The notes beneath the pieces were generated by a model. It had not been told where the DNA came from. It did not search any database and saw nothing but the letters and a program-made list of their open reading frames with translations. From JBFFXF01 sp041569895 (GTDB lineage: Bacteria > Planctomycetota > UBA8108 > JACQVS01): a DNA stretch of 5,865 bases. Below are positions 1-5,865 of the stretch, piece after piece (position 1 is the first letter of the stretch; each line of letters opens with the position of its first letter). The DNA lies in contig JBFFXF010000368.1 of assembly GCA_041569895.1 (NCBI GenBank), forward strand, positions 1-5,865, given 5' to 3'. Made by a program: the position numbers and the translations under genes.

Positions 1-132
1 ATGGAGCACGAGCACGGGCCGATCCCGGCGTGGACCGTGGGCCGTGGACCGTGACCGTGGACCGTGTGCCGTGACCGTGACCGTGACCGTGACGGTGTTG
101 GCTTCGGCCGGCGAGTCTTGTCGATCACGTTC
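1..132. other. Left-edge non-coding stretch
   Basis: No gene can be supported here. A plus-strand frame opens with ATG at base 1 and stops at 52-54 after 17 codons. It could be a chance ORF or the tail of a gene entering from the left, and the sequence cannot decide. On the minus strand this is the region downstream of the TPR lipoprotein gene that ends at 133. No stem-loop followed by a T-run, as in an intrinsic terminator, is visible there. The main content is the tandem repeat at 30-97, followed by about 35 bases of plain GC-rich sequence up to the stop codon. Confidence 0.6.
30..97. repeat. Short tandem repeat, GTGGACC/GTGACC units (6/7-mer)
   Basis: Ten consecutive units can be read directly. 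On the plus strand they are GTGGACC (30-36), GTGGGCC (37-43), GTGGACC (44-50), GTGACC (51-56), GTGGACC (57-63), GTGTGCC (64-70), three copies of GTGACC (71-88) and GTGACG (89-94), followed by a final GTG. Unit length is therefore 7,7,7,6,7,7,6,6,6,6. The left part is dominated by heptamers and the right part is a purer hexamer run. The repeat begins 36 bases beyond the minus-strand stop codon at 133-135. Replication slippage is the likely origin. Reading it as protein gives only an Arg-Asp or Val-Thr dipeptide run, so coding use is unlikely. Confidence 0.9.
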
Positions 133-1050
133 TCAGGAACCGCGCACCCCCGCCTCGATCCGCGCCGCGGTCCGCTCGTCGATGTCGGCCCGCTCGAGGT
201 CCCCCAGCTCGCGGTAGGAGCGGGCGCGCGCGCGCAGCACGTGCACGGCGCGGGGAAACTTCTCGAGGACCCGGGTGAGGTCGTCGATGGCGTTCTCGTG
301 TCGGCCGAGCGCCGCGAGCGCCCGGGCGCGCATCTGCAACGCGTCCACCTGATCGGGACGGAGCTCGAGCGCCCGCGTCAGATCGGCGACCGCCTCCTGG
401 TACTCCCCGTGCGCGCCGTGGTCGACGCCGCGGCTGTAGTACGCCAGGTGGAACTGCGGATCGATGTCGATCGCCCGGTTCCAGTCGGCGATCGCCTTCG
501 CGCGCTCGCCGAGCTGGCTGTGGTAGACGCCACGGTAGACGTGCGTCGCCGGCTCGTAGGGATTCAGGCGGATCGCCGCGTCGCAGTCGGCGATGGCGTC
601 TCGAGCGCGTCCCAGCCTGAAGAACACGTCGGCGCGGTTGACTCGCGCCCGGAAGTGATCGGGATCGTGCTCGAGGGCGTGCCCGTAGGACCGGGCCGCG
701 TCCTCGAGCTGTCGGTTGCTCGAGTACGCCACCGCGAGGTGGTAGTGAGCCTCCGCGTTCGCGGGCTCGAGGCGGATCGCCTCGCGGAGGTCCTCAATCG
801 CGCCGGCGACGTCGTCCCTCCCGAGCCGCGCCCGGCCGCGTCCGAGGCGGGCCTCGACGACCCTCTGGCCGCGCTCGATCGCCGCCGTGAACCGGGCGAT
901 GGCTCCCTGCGGGTCACCCTCCTCGAGAAACGCGGTCGCCTCGGCGATGAGGTCGGTGGTCGGATCGACGCCGTGCGGCGACGCCGAGTCCGGCTCCGGC
1001 CGGCACGCCGCCAGCGGAACGAGCACGAGGAGCGCGACGAGGAATCTCAT
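133..1050 (-). CDS. TPR-repeat lipoprotein (about eight TPRs)
   Basis: This encodes a 305-residue protein built of tetratricopeptide repeats, which form helical-hairpin scaffolds that bind partner proteins or peptides. Residues 1-16 form a lipoprotein signal: Met-Arg, a hydrophobic stretch, then Leu-Ala-Ala-Cys with Cys16 as the predicted lipidated residue. A short Pro/Ser-rich linker follows. From about residue 31 to 302 there are about eight repeats, and prolines at 96, 130, 164, 198, 232 and 266 recur exactly every 34 residues, the canonical TPR period. The first repeat is the most degenerate. No catalytic domain is visible, so a specific partner or pathway cannot be named. The ATG at 1050 was chosen because it puts the signal peptide at the N-terminus. 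The frame stays open far upstream, but only as antisense to the neighbouring gene. No good Shine-Dalgarno precedes it. It is divergent from the TPR gene at 1150, across 99 bp. TPR lipoprotein is secure; the biological role is unknown. Confidence 0.9.
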   Translation of the reverse strand: MRFLVALLVLVPLAACRPEPDSASPHGVDPTTDLIAEATAFLEEGDPQGAIARFTAAIERGQRVVEARLGRGRARLGRDDVAGAIEDLREAIRLEPANAEAHYHLAVAYSSNRQLEDAARSYGHALEHDPDHFRARVNRADVFFRLGRARDAIADCDAAIRLNPYEPATHVYRGVYHSQLGERAKAIADWNRAIDIDPQFHLAYYSRGVDHGAHGEYQEAVADLTRALELRPDQVDALQMRARALAALGRHENAIDDLTRVLEKFPRAVHVLRARARSYRELGDLERADIDERTAARIEAGVRGS

Positions 1051-1060
1051 CCGGGAGGCC

Positions 1061-1089
1061 TGGGCACGGGGGTCTGGAAAAGGGATAAT
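1061..1089 (+). promoter_or_regulatory. Candidate sigma70-type promoter for the plus-strand TPR gene
   Basis: TGGGCA (1061-1066) matches 4 of 6 positions of the TTGACA -35 consensus. GATAAT (1084-1089) matches 5 of 6 of the TATAAT -10 consensus. They are separated by exactly 17 bases. Transcription would start near 1096, giving a leader of about 55 nt before the ATG at 1150. The AT-rich -10 stands out in an otherwise GC-rich neighbourhood. Host sigma-factor preferences are unknown, so this remains a consensus match only. Confidence 0.45.
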
Positions 1090-1103
1090 GCCCCACCCAT
1101 CAT
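1085..1103. promoter_or_regulatory. Imperfect dyad between the divergent TPR genes, possible operator
   Basis: ATAATG (1085-1090) and CATCAT (1098-1103) form an inverted repeat with 5 of 6 positions paired around a 7-base GC-rich centre (1091-1097). It overlaps both candidate -10 boxes. A dimeric regulator could bind here. The symmetry could equally be a by-product of two opposed -10 boxes, so the operator reading is weak. Confidence 0.25.
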
Positions 1104-1127
1104 ACGAGTCTTCAGTCCGGCTGCCAG
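1099..1127 (-). promoter_or_regulatory. Candidate sigma70-type promoter for the minus-strand TPR gene
   Basis: Read on the minus strand, CTGGCA (1127-1122) matches 4 of 6 of the -35 consensus and TATGAT (1104-1099) matches 5 of 6 of the -10 consensus, with a 17-base spacer. Transcription would start near 1092 and reach the ATG at 1050 after about 42 nt. The element lies face to face with the plus-strand promoter candidate, and the two -10 boxes are only 9 bases apart. RNA polymerase could therefore probably not occupy both at once. Confidence 0.4.
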
Positions 1128-1140
1128 CGCCATACTCCAG

Positions 1141-1145
1141 GGAGG
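1141..1145 (+). promoter_or_regulatory. Shine-Dalgarno GGAGG deciding the start at 1150
   Basis: GGAGG sits 4 bases before the ATG at 1150 within the purine-rich run AGGGAGGGACC. The spacing is slightly short but workable. It supports the ATG at 1150 over the much longer in-frame extension upstream, which would run antisense through the neighbouring TPR gene. Confidence 0.7.
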
Positions 1146-1149
1146 GACC

Positions 1150-2787
1150 ATGCGCTCGACGTCGCTTCTCACGTGCCTCGTCCTCGTGGGGTGTCAGGGA
1201 TTCGGCTGGAAGAGAGCCATCCCGACGTACTACGACATCGGGGTCGTCCACCGGGAGGTGTCGACGTCGTCTCCCGAGGCGCAGCTCTGGTTCGACCGCG
1301 GTCTCGCCCTGACCTACGGTTTCAACCACGAGGAGGCGATCCGCTGCTTCGAGCGCGCCGCCGAGGCCGATCCGCGCTGCGCGATGGCGTACTGGGGCAA
1401 GGCCTACGCGCTCGGTCCGAACTACAACAACCCCGAGATGACCGAGGAGGCCAGTCGCGCGGCGCACGAGGCCGTCGAGAAGGCGCTCGCCGAGATCGAG
1501 GGGTCCAGCGCGGTGGAGAGGGACCTGATCCGCGCGCTGCGGACTCGCTACGCGTGGCCCCCGCCGGAGGACCGCGCGCCGCTCGAGGCGACCTACGCCG
1601 AGGCGATGCGGCAGGTGCGCGAGGCGCACCCGAACGACGCCGACGTCGCGGCGCTCACGGCCGAGGCGCTGATGCAGCTCAGGCCGTGGAAGCTCTGGAG
1701 CGCCGATGGCGTGCCGGCGCCCGAGACCGCGATGATCCGGGCGGTGCTCGAGCCCGCCCTGGAGCGCTGGCCCGATCACCCCGGCCTCTGTCACTTCTAC
1801 ATCCACGTCATGGAGGCCGGACCCGAGGTGGCGAAGGCCCTTCCCGTCGCGCAGACCCTCGAGACGCTGACCCCGGGGCTGGGTCACCTCGTCCACATGC
1901 CGAGTCACATCTACACGTGGACGGGACGCTACCCGGACATGATCCGCGTCAACCAGCAGGCGGTGAAGGTCGACGCGGCGTACGTCAGGCACGCGGGAAG
2001 AAACAACTTCTACACTCTCTATCGCGTCCACAACTACCATTTCGTGGCCTACGGCGGGATGTTCGACGGGCAGCGCGAGGTGGCGCTCGCCGCAGCACGC
2101 GAGCTGGTGACCGAGATTCCTCCCGGCCTGCTGGCGGAGATGCCCGACTTCCTCGACGTCTTCGTGGCGACGCCCTACCACGTGCTGGTGCGCTTCGGCA
2201 TGTGGCGCGAGATGCTCGCCGAGCCGGAGCCGGCCGAGAAGCTCCTCGCCGCCCGCGCGGTGTGGCGTTACGCGCGCGGCGTCGCGCTCGCGTCCCTGGG
2301 ACGCGTCGAGGACGCGCTCCGCGAACAGGAGGCGTTCCTGGCGGCGAAGGCGGCGGTGCCGGAGACCCGCTATCTCTTCCAGAACCCGGTCTCCGAGATC
2401 CTCGCCGTGGCCGAGCACGTGCTCGCGGGAGAGATCGAGTACCGCCGCGGCAACCATGACCGCGCCTTCGAGCTCCTTCGGGAAGCGGTCCGGCTCGATG
2501 ACTCGCTGAACTACGACGAGCCCTGGGGCTGGATGGAGCCGGCGCGACACGCCCTCGGGGCCCTGCTCACCGAGCGTGGCCGGTACGCGGAAGCGATCGA
2601 GGTGTACCGGAAGGACCTCGCCCGCTACCCGGAGAACGGCTGGGCGCTCCACGGCCTCGCCGAGTGCCTGCGCATGACCGGCCGCGAGGCGGAGGCCGCG
2701 GCGGTGCGAGCGCGATTCGAGAAGGCGTGGGCACGCGCGGACGTCACCATCCCGGGCTCGTGCTTCTGCCGCACGGCGGCGACGTAG
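1150..2787 (+). CDS. TPR-family lipoprotein with conserved-looking His motifs
   Basis: This encodes a 545-residue predicted lipoprotein. Residues 1-15 are a signal peptide with lipobox Leu-Val-Gly-Cys (Cys15). Residues about 43-76 form a TPR-like hairpin (FDRGLALTYGFNHEEAIRCF, then AAEADP), followed by a YWGKAYALGPNYN segment. I recognise this start as typical of a widespread family of bacterial TPR proteins of unknown function. The middle carries HFYIHVME (215-222), HLVHMPSHIY (246-255) and HNYHF (294-298). A YARGVALASLGR repeat edge lies at 374-385, and C-terminal TPR-like hairpins run from about 430 to 527. The tail ends with Cys-Phe-Cys (538-540). The length fits a complete protein, with no frameshift seen. 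The clustered histidines suggest metal binding or a catalytic role rather than pure scaffolding, but that is inference. It is divergent from the TPR lipoprotein ending at 133 and converges on the propeller gene across 55 bp that lacks a clear terminator hairpin. Family placement is good; function is unknown. Confidence 0.9.
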   Translation: MRSTSLLTCLVLVGCQGFGWKRAIPTYYDIGVVHREVSTSSPEAQLWFDRGLALTYGFNHEEAIRCFERAAEADPRCAMAYWGKAYALGPNYNNPEMTEEASRAAHEAVEKALAEIEGSSAVERDLIRALRTRYAWPPPEDRAPLEATYAEAMRQVREAHPNDADVAALTAEALMQLRPWKLWSADGVPAPETAMIRAVLEPALERWPDHPGLCHFYIHVMEAGPEVAKALPVAQTLETLTPGLGHLVHMPSHIYTWTGRYPDMIRVNQQAVKVDAAYVRHAGRNNFYTLYRVHNYHFVAYGGMFDGQREVALAAARELVTEIPPGLLAEMPDFLDVFVATPYHVLVRFGMWREMLAEPEPAEKLLAARAVWRYARGVALASLGRVEDALREQEAFLAAKAAVPETRYLFQNPVSEILAVAEHVLAGEIEYRRGNHDRAFELLREAVRLDDSLNYDEPWGWMEPARHALGALLTERGRYAEAIEVYRKDLARYPENGWALHGLAECLRMTGREAEAAAVRARFEKAWARADVTIPGSCFCRTAAT

Positions 2788-2842
2788 GGTCGGTGACGAC
2801 GGTCGGAACACGAAACGTCAACGCGCTGCTCGCTGCGGCCGA

Positions 2843-5800
2843 TCACTGCCCGACCGCGTGGATCGCGCCGGTGGCGTCACTGACGTAGGCGCGGCGGCCC
2901 GCGTCGATCACGGGAGGCCCGATGAGCGCCGGCCTCACGGCGGCGGCGGAAGTGAACAGGAGGGTCCATTCGACCGCCGGTCCGGTCGGCACGAGTATGG
3001 GATCGCTCACCGCGTAGAAGTTCCCGTCCGCCCCGGTCGCGTAGATCGCGCTGCCGCCGACGGAGAGTCCGAGCGGCAGGTCGGAGCTCTGCACCTCGAG
3101 GCTCCAGGCCTCCGCCCCGGAAGCGGTGACGGCGTGGATGAACCACGACCCGGCGCCGTCACCGATCGCCGTGTAGACCGTGCAGCCCGGGGGGACCGTC
3201 GCGCCTCCGAAACCACCGGCGCCCACGCCTCCGAGTCCGGGTCCGCCCGGGGGCGGACCGATGATCGGACCGGAGCTCCGGACGCAGCGCACCGCGAGAT
3301 GCCGCGCCAGTCCGAGACCGGAGCACCCGGCGGTCGCGCTCGGCAGGAGGAAGCTCCACTTCACCGTACCGCTCGACCCCGAATCGGTCACCGCGTGGAG
3401 ACGGCAGCCCCCGCCGCAGTAGATCGTCTCGCCGGTCACGTTGCCGGACTTGTCGTAGTGCGTCCCGATCGCCACCTCTGTCTCGATGACGTCGGAGAAC
3501 TGCACGCTCCACCGTGTTGTGACGACGCCCTGTGGACTGACGGCGAAGAGCGTGTCGTCCATGGTGACGTAGATCGTGCCGTCGCGCCCGATGGCCGGGG
3601 ATCCGAGCGGCCGGTTGCCGACCAGATGCAGCACACGCTCGTTGCCGACCTGATCGATCCCGACGAGGTGCCCACCCGTGGTGCCAAAGTAGACCACTCC
3701 GCCCGGACCGATCGCCGGCGAGCCCGAGGGCTCGCCGATCACTCCCGCCGGGACGATTCCCTTCTTCCAGGGGAAGCCCGGCTTGACGACCGGCTCGAGC
3801 CCGGTCTCCGTCGCCGTCTCGGTGATGGCCCAGAGAGCGGCGGTCACGCCGAACCTCCCGGTGGCGACGTAGATCGTCCCGTCCTCCGCGAGCGCGGGGG
3901 CGGTGCGGATCGCCTCGCCGGGATCGAAGGTCCATACGACGCTCCCGTTCGCCCGGTCGATGGCCACCAGCCTGCCGGTTGCGGACCCGACGTAGACGCG
4001 CGCGTCCCCGATGACCGCTGACGTCGCGGGGGCGTCGATTGCCGCCGAGGTCCACGCCACGTTCCTGAAGCAGCCGAAGCCCCCTGAAGGCGGTGGCGCC
4101 ACGTCGCAGGGCCCGGGCGCCGAGCCGAGGCCGGTGTGCTGGGGGTTTCGCCCGAGCATCGGCCATGGCGTGTTCGCGAGCCCCGCGGCGCCCTCGAGAG
4201 TGAAGATCTCCGGGAGGACAATGGTCTCGGTCCCGCCGCCGGCAGCCGCCACGTCCACCTCGAGCGACCACGCGCCCGGAGCGCGGTCGAAGACGTTGAA
4301 ATCGAACTCGAGCTGACGCCCGTCGGTGGAGAGGAGGAGGTTCGTCCCGACGATGGCGGCTTCGCCCACCATCGTCAGGCGCACCGCCGAGGCGCCCTGC
4401 AGCGTGACGTGGCTGTCGGCATTGAGAGCGAGGGCGGCGTGCAGATCGCTGGGCTCCGATGCCACACCGCGGTCCGGGTCGAGCGTCGCCGAGAAGATCT
4501 CCAGGAGGGCCGGGTAGACGCGTACGGTGCCGTCCGCCAGGGTCACCTCGACCGTCCACAGTCCCGTGGCGGCTCCGTGGACGTTCAGCTTGGCGTGAAT
4601 CTCCCGCCGAGAGATGACCTGCAAGTCGGTGGGCTCGATTCGCTGGACCGCGCCTGCGTCGGCGCCCGGCCTGGTGAGCCGCATCGCGCTGACGTTCTCG
4701 AACACGTCGAGGCTCGCGGTCAGCACGAGGTCGACATCTCCGCTCTCCAGGTTGACGACGCGGGGCGGATCGAGCTGGACGTCGTACGCGACGACGAGGG
4801 TGGCGTCCGTTGCGGTCGCGTTTCCGACCTGCGCCTCGAACACCATGGTCGTCGTTGTCGGCTGCGCGAAAGTTCGCACCAGCTCGCCGCTCGCCGAGCT
4901 CGAGAACGTCGCCGTCGTGCCGTCCGAGTCGAAGAACTTCCACGTCTCCGCCGGGAACGAAGCAGGCTGGAACCGCTGCGGCACGCTGGTCGCGAGCGGA
5001 TCGTAGAGGAACGTCTCCGCCGAGAAGGTGACGGCGCTGCGCGTCGGCACGAGGAGGGGCGCGTCGCGGACACCGGCCAGCCGGCTCACGAGGGGCGGCC
5101 TCAGCACGACGTCGAGGTCCTCGCCGGTGCTCTCATCCGTGCGCGTCAGCACCACCGAGCCCTCGAAGGGATCGAGACGCAGGTAACCGCCGAAGCCGAA
5201 CTCGATCTCGGCAAGCTCTCCGCCGAGCACGATGTCGACCTGGAACGGCGTCGTGAGCGTCAGGGTCGGGTCGACGCCGGGTCTGTCGAGGAGGCGGTCG
5301 AGCTCGTCGAGGAGAGTGCCGTCGCTCACCTCGGCCACCCAGCTGAGGAGTCCCGAGGCGCGGAGCGCGTGGAAGAGCGCCTCGCCGTTGAGGGAGAGCT
5401 CGGCGTTGATCGAGGCGCTCGGATCGAGACCGAGGACGAACTGCGCCTCGGCATCGATCTCGGTCCCCACTGCGAAGCACAGACTCGCTCGTTCGGCGAA
5501 GTCGTCGAGCAGCGCATTGGCTTCGCCGATCCGATCACTGGCGTGCTCCCGGACGAGGTGTTGGAGCGAGCGCGCTGCCAGGCGGAGGAACGACTCCTGC
5601 GTTCCCGCAAAGCGCGCCGGGTTCTGCGCCAGCGAGCAGAGGAACTCGGCCGGCCTGGTCTCGCGCCAGTCGGGGATGCCGCTGGCGTCCGTGTCACCCC
5701 TCAGGTCGAGCAACGTCTCCTCGGCGAGCTCCAGACTCAGGAGCGCCGCCTCGCGGCCCGGCGCGGTGTAGAATTTGAGAAAGTCGAGCCAGAGCCAGAG

Positions 5801-5865
5801 GGGCATCTCGAGGCCGATCGACCCGGCCGCTGCGACGTTCACGGACGCCTCCGCCGCGTCGGCGC
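2843..5865 (-). CDS. Large PQQ-like beta-propeller protein, N-terminus beyond window
   Basis: At least 1006 residues are present. The frame is open to the right edge, so the start is probably outside; a GTG at 5842 is possible but has no signal peptide after it. Residues below count from that GTG. The N-terminal 1-180 are largely helical and unrecognised, with a DTDASGIPDW calcium-loop-like motif at 50-59. Residues 180-360 look beta-rich. Two related beta domains follow at about 363-455 and 459-550. The C-terminus opens with WPMLGRNPQHTG (560-571), the typical entry strand of PQQ-like/BamB-type propellers. About eight blade signatures of the type (I/V)Y...G.L.A(I/V)...G then run to the last residue. 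Repeated GSPAIG..G(T/V)(I/V)Y strings mark the blades. An Ala/Gly/Pro-rich loop lies at about 858-880, with cysteines around it. Such proteins are usually secreted or periplasmic and serve as binding platforms. No PQQ-dehydrogenase catalytic signature was recognised, so enzyme activity is not claimed. Confidence 0.88.
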   Translation of the reverse strand, partial: ADAAEASVNVAAAGSIGLEMPLWLWLDFLKFYTAPGREAALLSLELAEETLLDLRGDTDASGIPDWRETRPAEFLCSLAQNPARFAGTQESFLRLAARSLQHLVREHASDRIGEANALLDDFAERASLCFAVGTEIDAEAQFVLGLDPSASINAELSLNGEALFHALRASGLLSWVAEVSDGTLLDELDRLLDRPGVDPTLTLTTPFQVDIVLGGELAEIEFGFGGYLRLDPFEGSVVLTRTDESTGEDLDVVLRPPLVSRLAGVRDAPLLVPTRSAVTFSAETFLYDPLATSVPQRFQPASFPAETWKFFDSDGTTATFSSSASGELVRTFAQPTTTTMVFEAQVGNATATDATLVVAYDVQLDPPRVVNLESGDVDLVLTASLDVFENVSAMRLTRPGADAGAVQRIEPTDLQVISRREIHAKLNVHGAATGLWTVEVTLADGTVRVYPALLEIFSATLDPDRGVASEPSDLHAALALNADSHVTLQGASAVRLTMVGEAAIVGTNLLLSTDGRQLEFDFNVFDRAPGAWSLEVDVAAAGGGTETIVLPEIFTLEGAAGLANTPWPMLGRNPQHTGLGSAPGPCDVAPPPSGGFGCFRNVAWTSAAIDAPATSAVIGDARVYVGSATGRLVAIDRANGSVVWTFDPGEAIRTAPALAEDGTIYVATGRFGVTAALWAITETATETGLEPVVKPGFPWKKGIVPAGVIGEPSGSPAIGPGGVVYFGTTGGHLVGIDQVGNERVLHLVGNRPLGSPAIGRDGTIYVTMDDTLFAVSPQGVVTTRWSVQFSDVIETEVAIGTHYDKSGNVTGETIYCGGGCRLHAVTDSGSSGTVKWSFLLPSATAGCSGLGLARHLAVRCVRSSGPIIGPPPGGPGLGGVGAGGFGGATVPPGCTVYTAIGDGAGSWFIHAVTASGAEAWSLEVQSSDLPLGLSVGGSAIYATGADGNFYAVSDPILVPTGPAVEWTLLFTSAAAVRPALIGPPVIDAGRRAYVSDATGAIHAVGQ
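4193..4756 (-). repeat. Tandem duplicated beta-domain inside the propeller protein
   Basis: At protein level, two adjacent segments of about 92 residues (encoded at about 4478-4756 and 4193-4468) share a common pattern. The first has SAMRLT, then GLWTVEV, then LLEIF. The second has SAVRLT, then GAWSLEV, then LPEIF. The shared strings recur 96-100 residues apart. The alternating hydrophobic pattern suggests an immunoglobulin-like or IPT-like sandwich. This is a divergent domain duplication with no obvious DNA-level identity, so it is old. Confidence 0.6.

Noticed and set aside
1..54. 17-codon plus-strand ORF starting with ATG at base 1
   Set aside because: Too short to judge, with no ribosome-binding context visible and part of it inside the tandem repeat. 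It could be a gene tail, but nothing in the window supports that.
86..96. ACCGT-G-ACGGT palindrome at the end of the tandem repeat
   Set aside because: The one-base centre cannot form a hairpin loop at that size, and the symmetry follows from the repeat unit itself. A terminator or operator is not supported.
64..1149. N-terminal extension of the plus-strand TPR gene back to 64
   Set aside because: The open frame runs antisense through a clear TPR lipoprotein gene and translates the tandem repeat as Arg-Asp units. The ATG at 1150 has a Shine-Dalgarno and begins a lipoprotein signal peptide.
1051..2811. Long minus-strand open frame opposite the plus-strand TPR gene
   Set aside because: It is stop-free because of high GC and codon structure. 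Its translation is rich in Arg, His and Val with no domain pattern, while the opposite strand encodes a coherent family protein.
2788..2842. Possible bidirectional terminator between the converging genes
   Set aside because: Only short, weak inverted matches and a GGTCGG direct repeat are present. No stable stem with a T-run is seen on either strand.
2858..4021. 387-residue plus-strand frame opposite the propeller gene
   Set aside because: The composition is Arg/Asp/Gly-rich with no recognisable motif and no hydrophobic pattern. It is a shadow of the propeller coding frame.
3159..4943. 594-residue minus-strand frame within the propeller gene
   Set aside because: It is a frame-shifted reading of the same strand, dominated by Arg, Gly and Ala. 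The true frame keeps repeated blade signatures throughout.

Overview
The window comes from a GC-rich bacterium, roughly two-thirds G+C by eye. Both strands carry long stop-free shadow frames, as expected at that composition. Two of the three genes encode predicted lipoproteins with TPR repeats, and the third encodes a very large secreted-type PQQ-like beta-propeller protein. This mix is typical of environmental, often uncultivated, diderm lineages such as Planctomycetota, Myxococcota and Acidobacteriota. No marker gene is present, so the phylum cannot be fixed from this window.

Layout, left to right. Bases 1-132 hold no convincing gene. They contain a compact tandem repeat (30-97) whose GTG...CC units switch between 7 and 6 bases. 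Bases 133-1050 (minus strand) encode a 305-residue lipoprotein made almost entirely of about eight 34-residue TPR repeats. A 99-bp divergent intergenic region (1051-1149) follows, with a candidate sigma70-type promoter on each strand. The two promoters face and overlap each other around an imperfect dyad. Bases 1150-2787 (plus strand) encode a 545-residue lipoprotein with TPR-like ends and a middle section rich in conserved-looking histidine motifs. After a 55-bp convergent gap with no clear terminator, bases 2843-5865 (minus strand) hold the last 1006 or so residues of a large protein that continues past the right edge. It has an unrecognised helical N-terminal part with a calcium-loop-like motif, then two tandem related beta-sandwich-like domains, then a C-terminal beta-propeller of about eight blades.

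How the genes relate. The two TPR lipoproteins are divergently arranged and probably share a control region, so co-regulation or mutually exclusive expression is plausible. Both would be membrane-anchored on the outer face of the inner membrane or in the outer membrane, acting as protein-interaction scaffolds. The propeller gene converges on them and need not be functionally linked. No RNA gene, mobile element or CRISPR array was found, and nothing in the window amounts to a recognisable new multi-gene system. The most interesting items are the histidine-motif TPR lipoprotein, the composite propeller protein and the mixed-register repeat.
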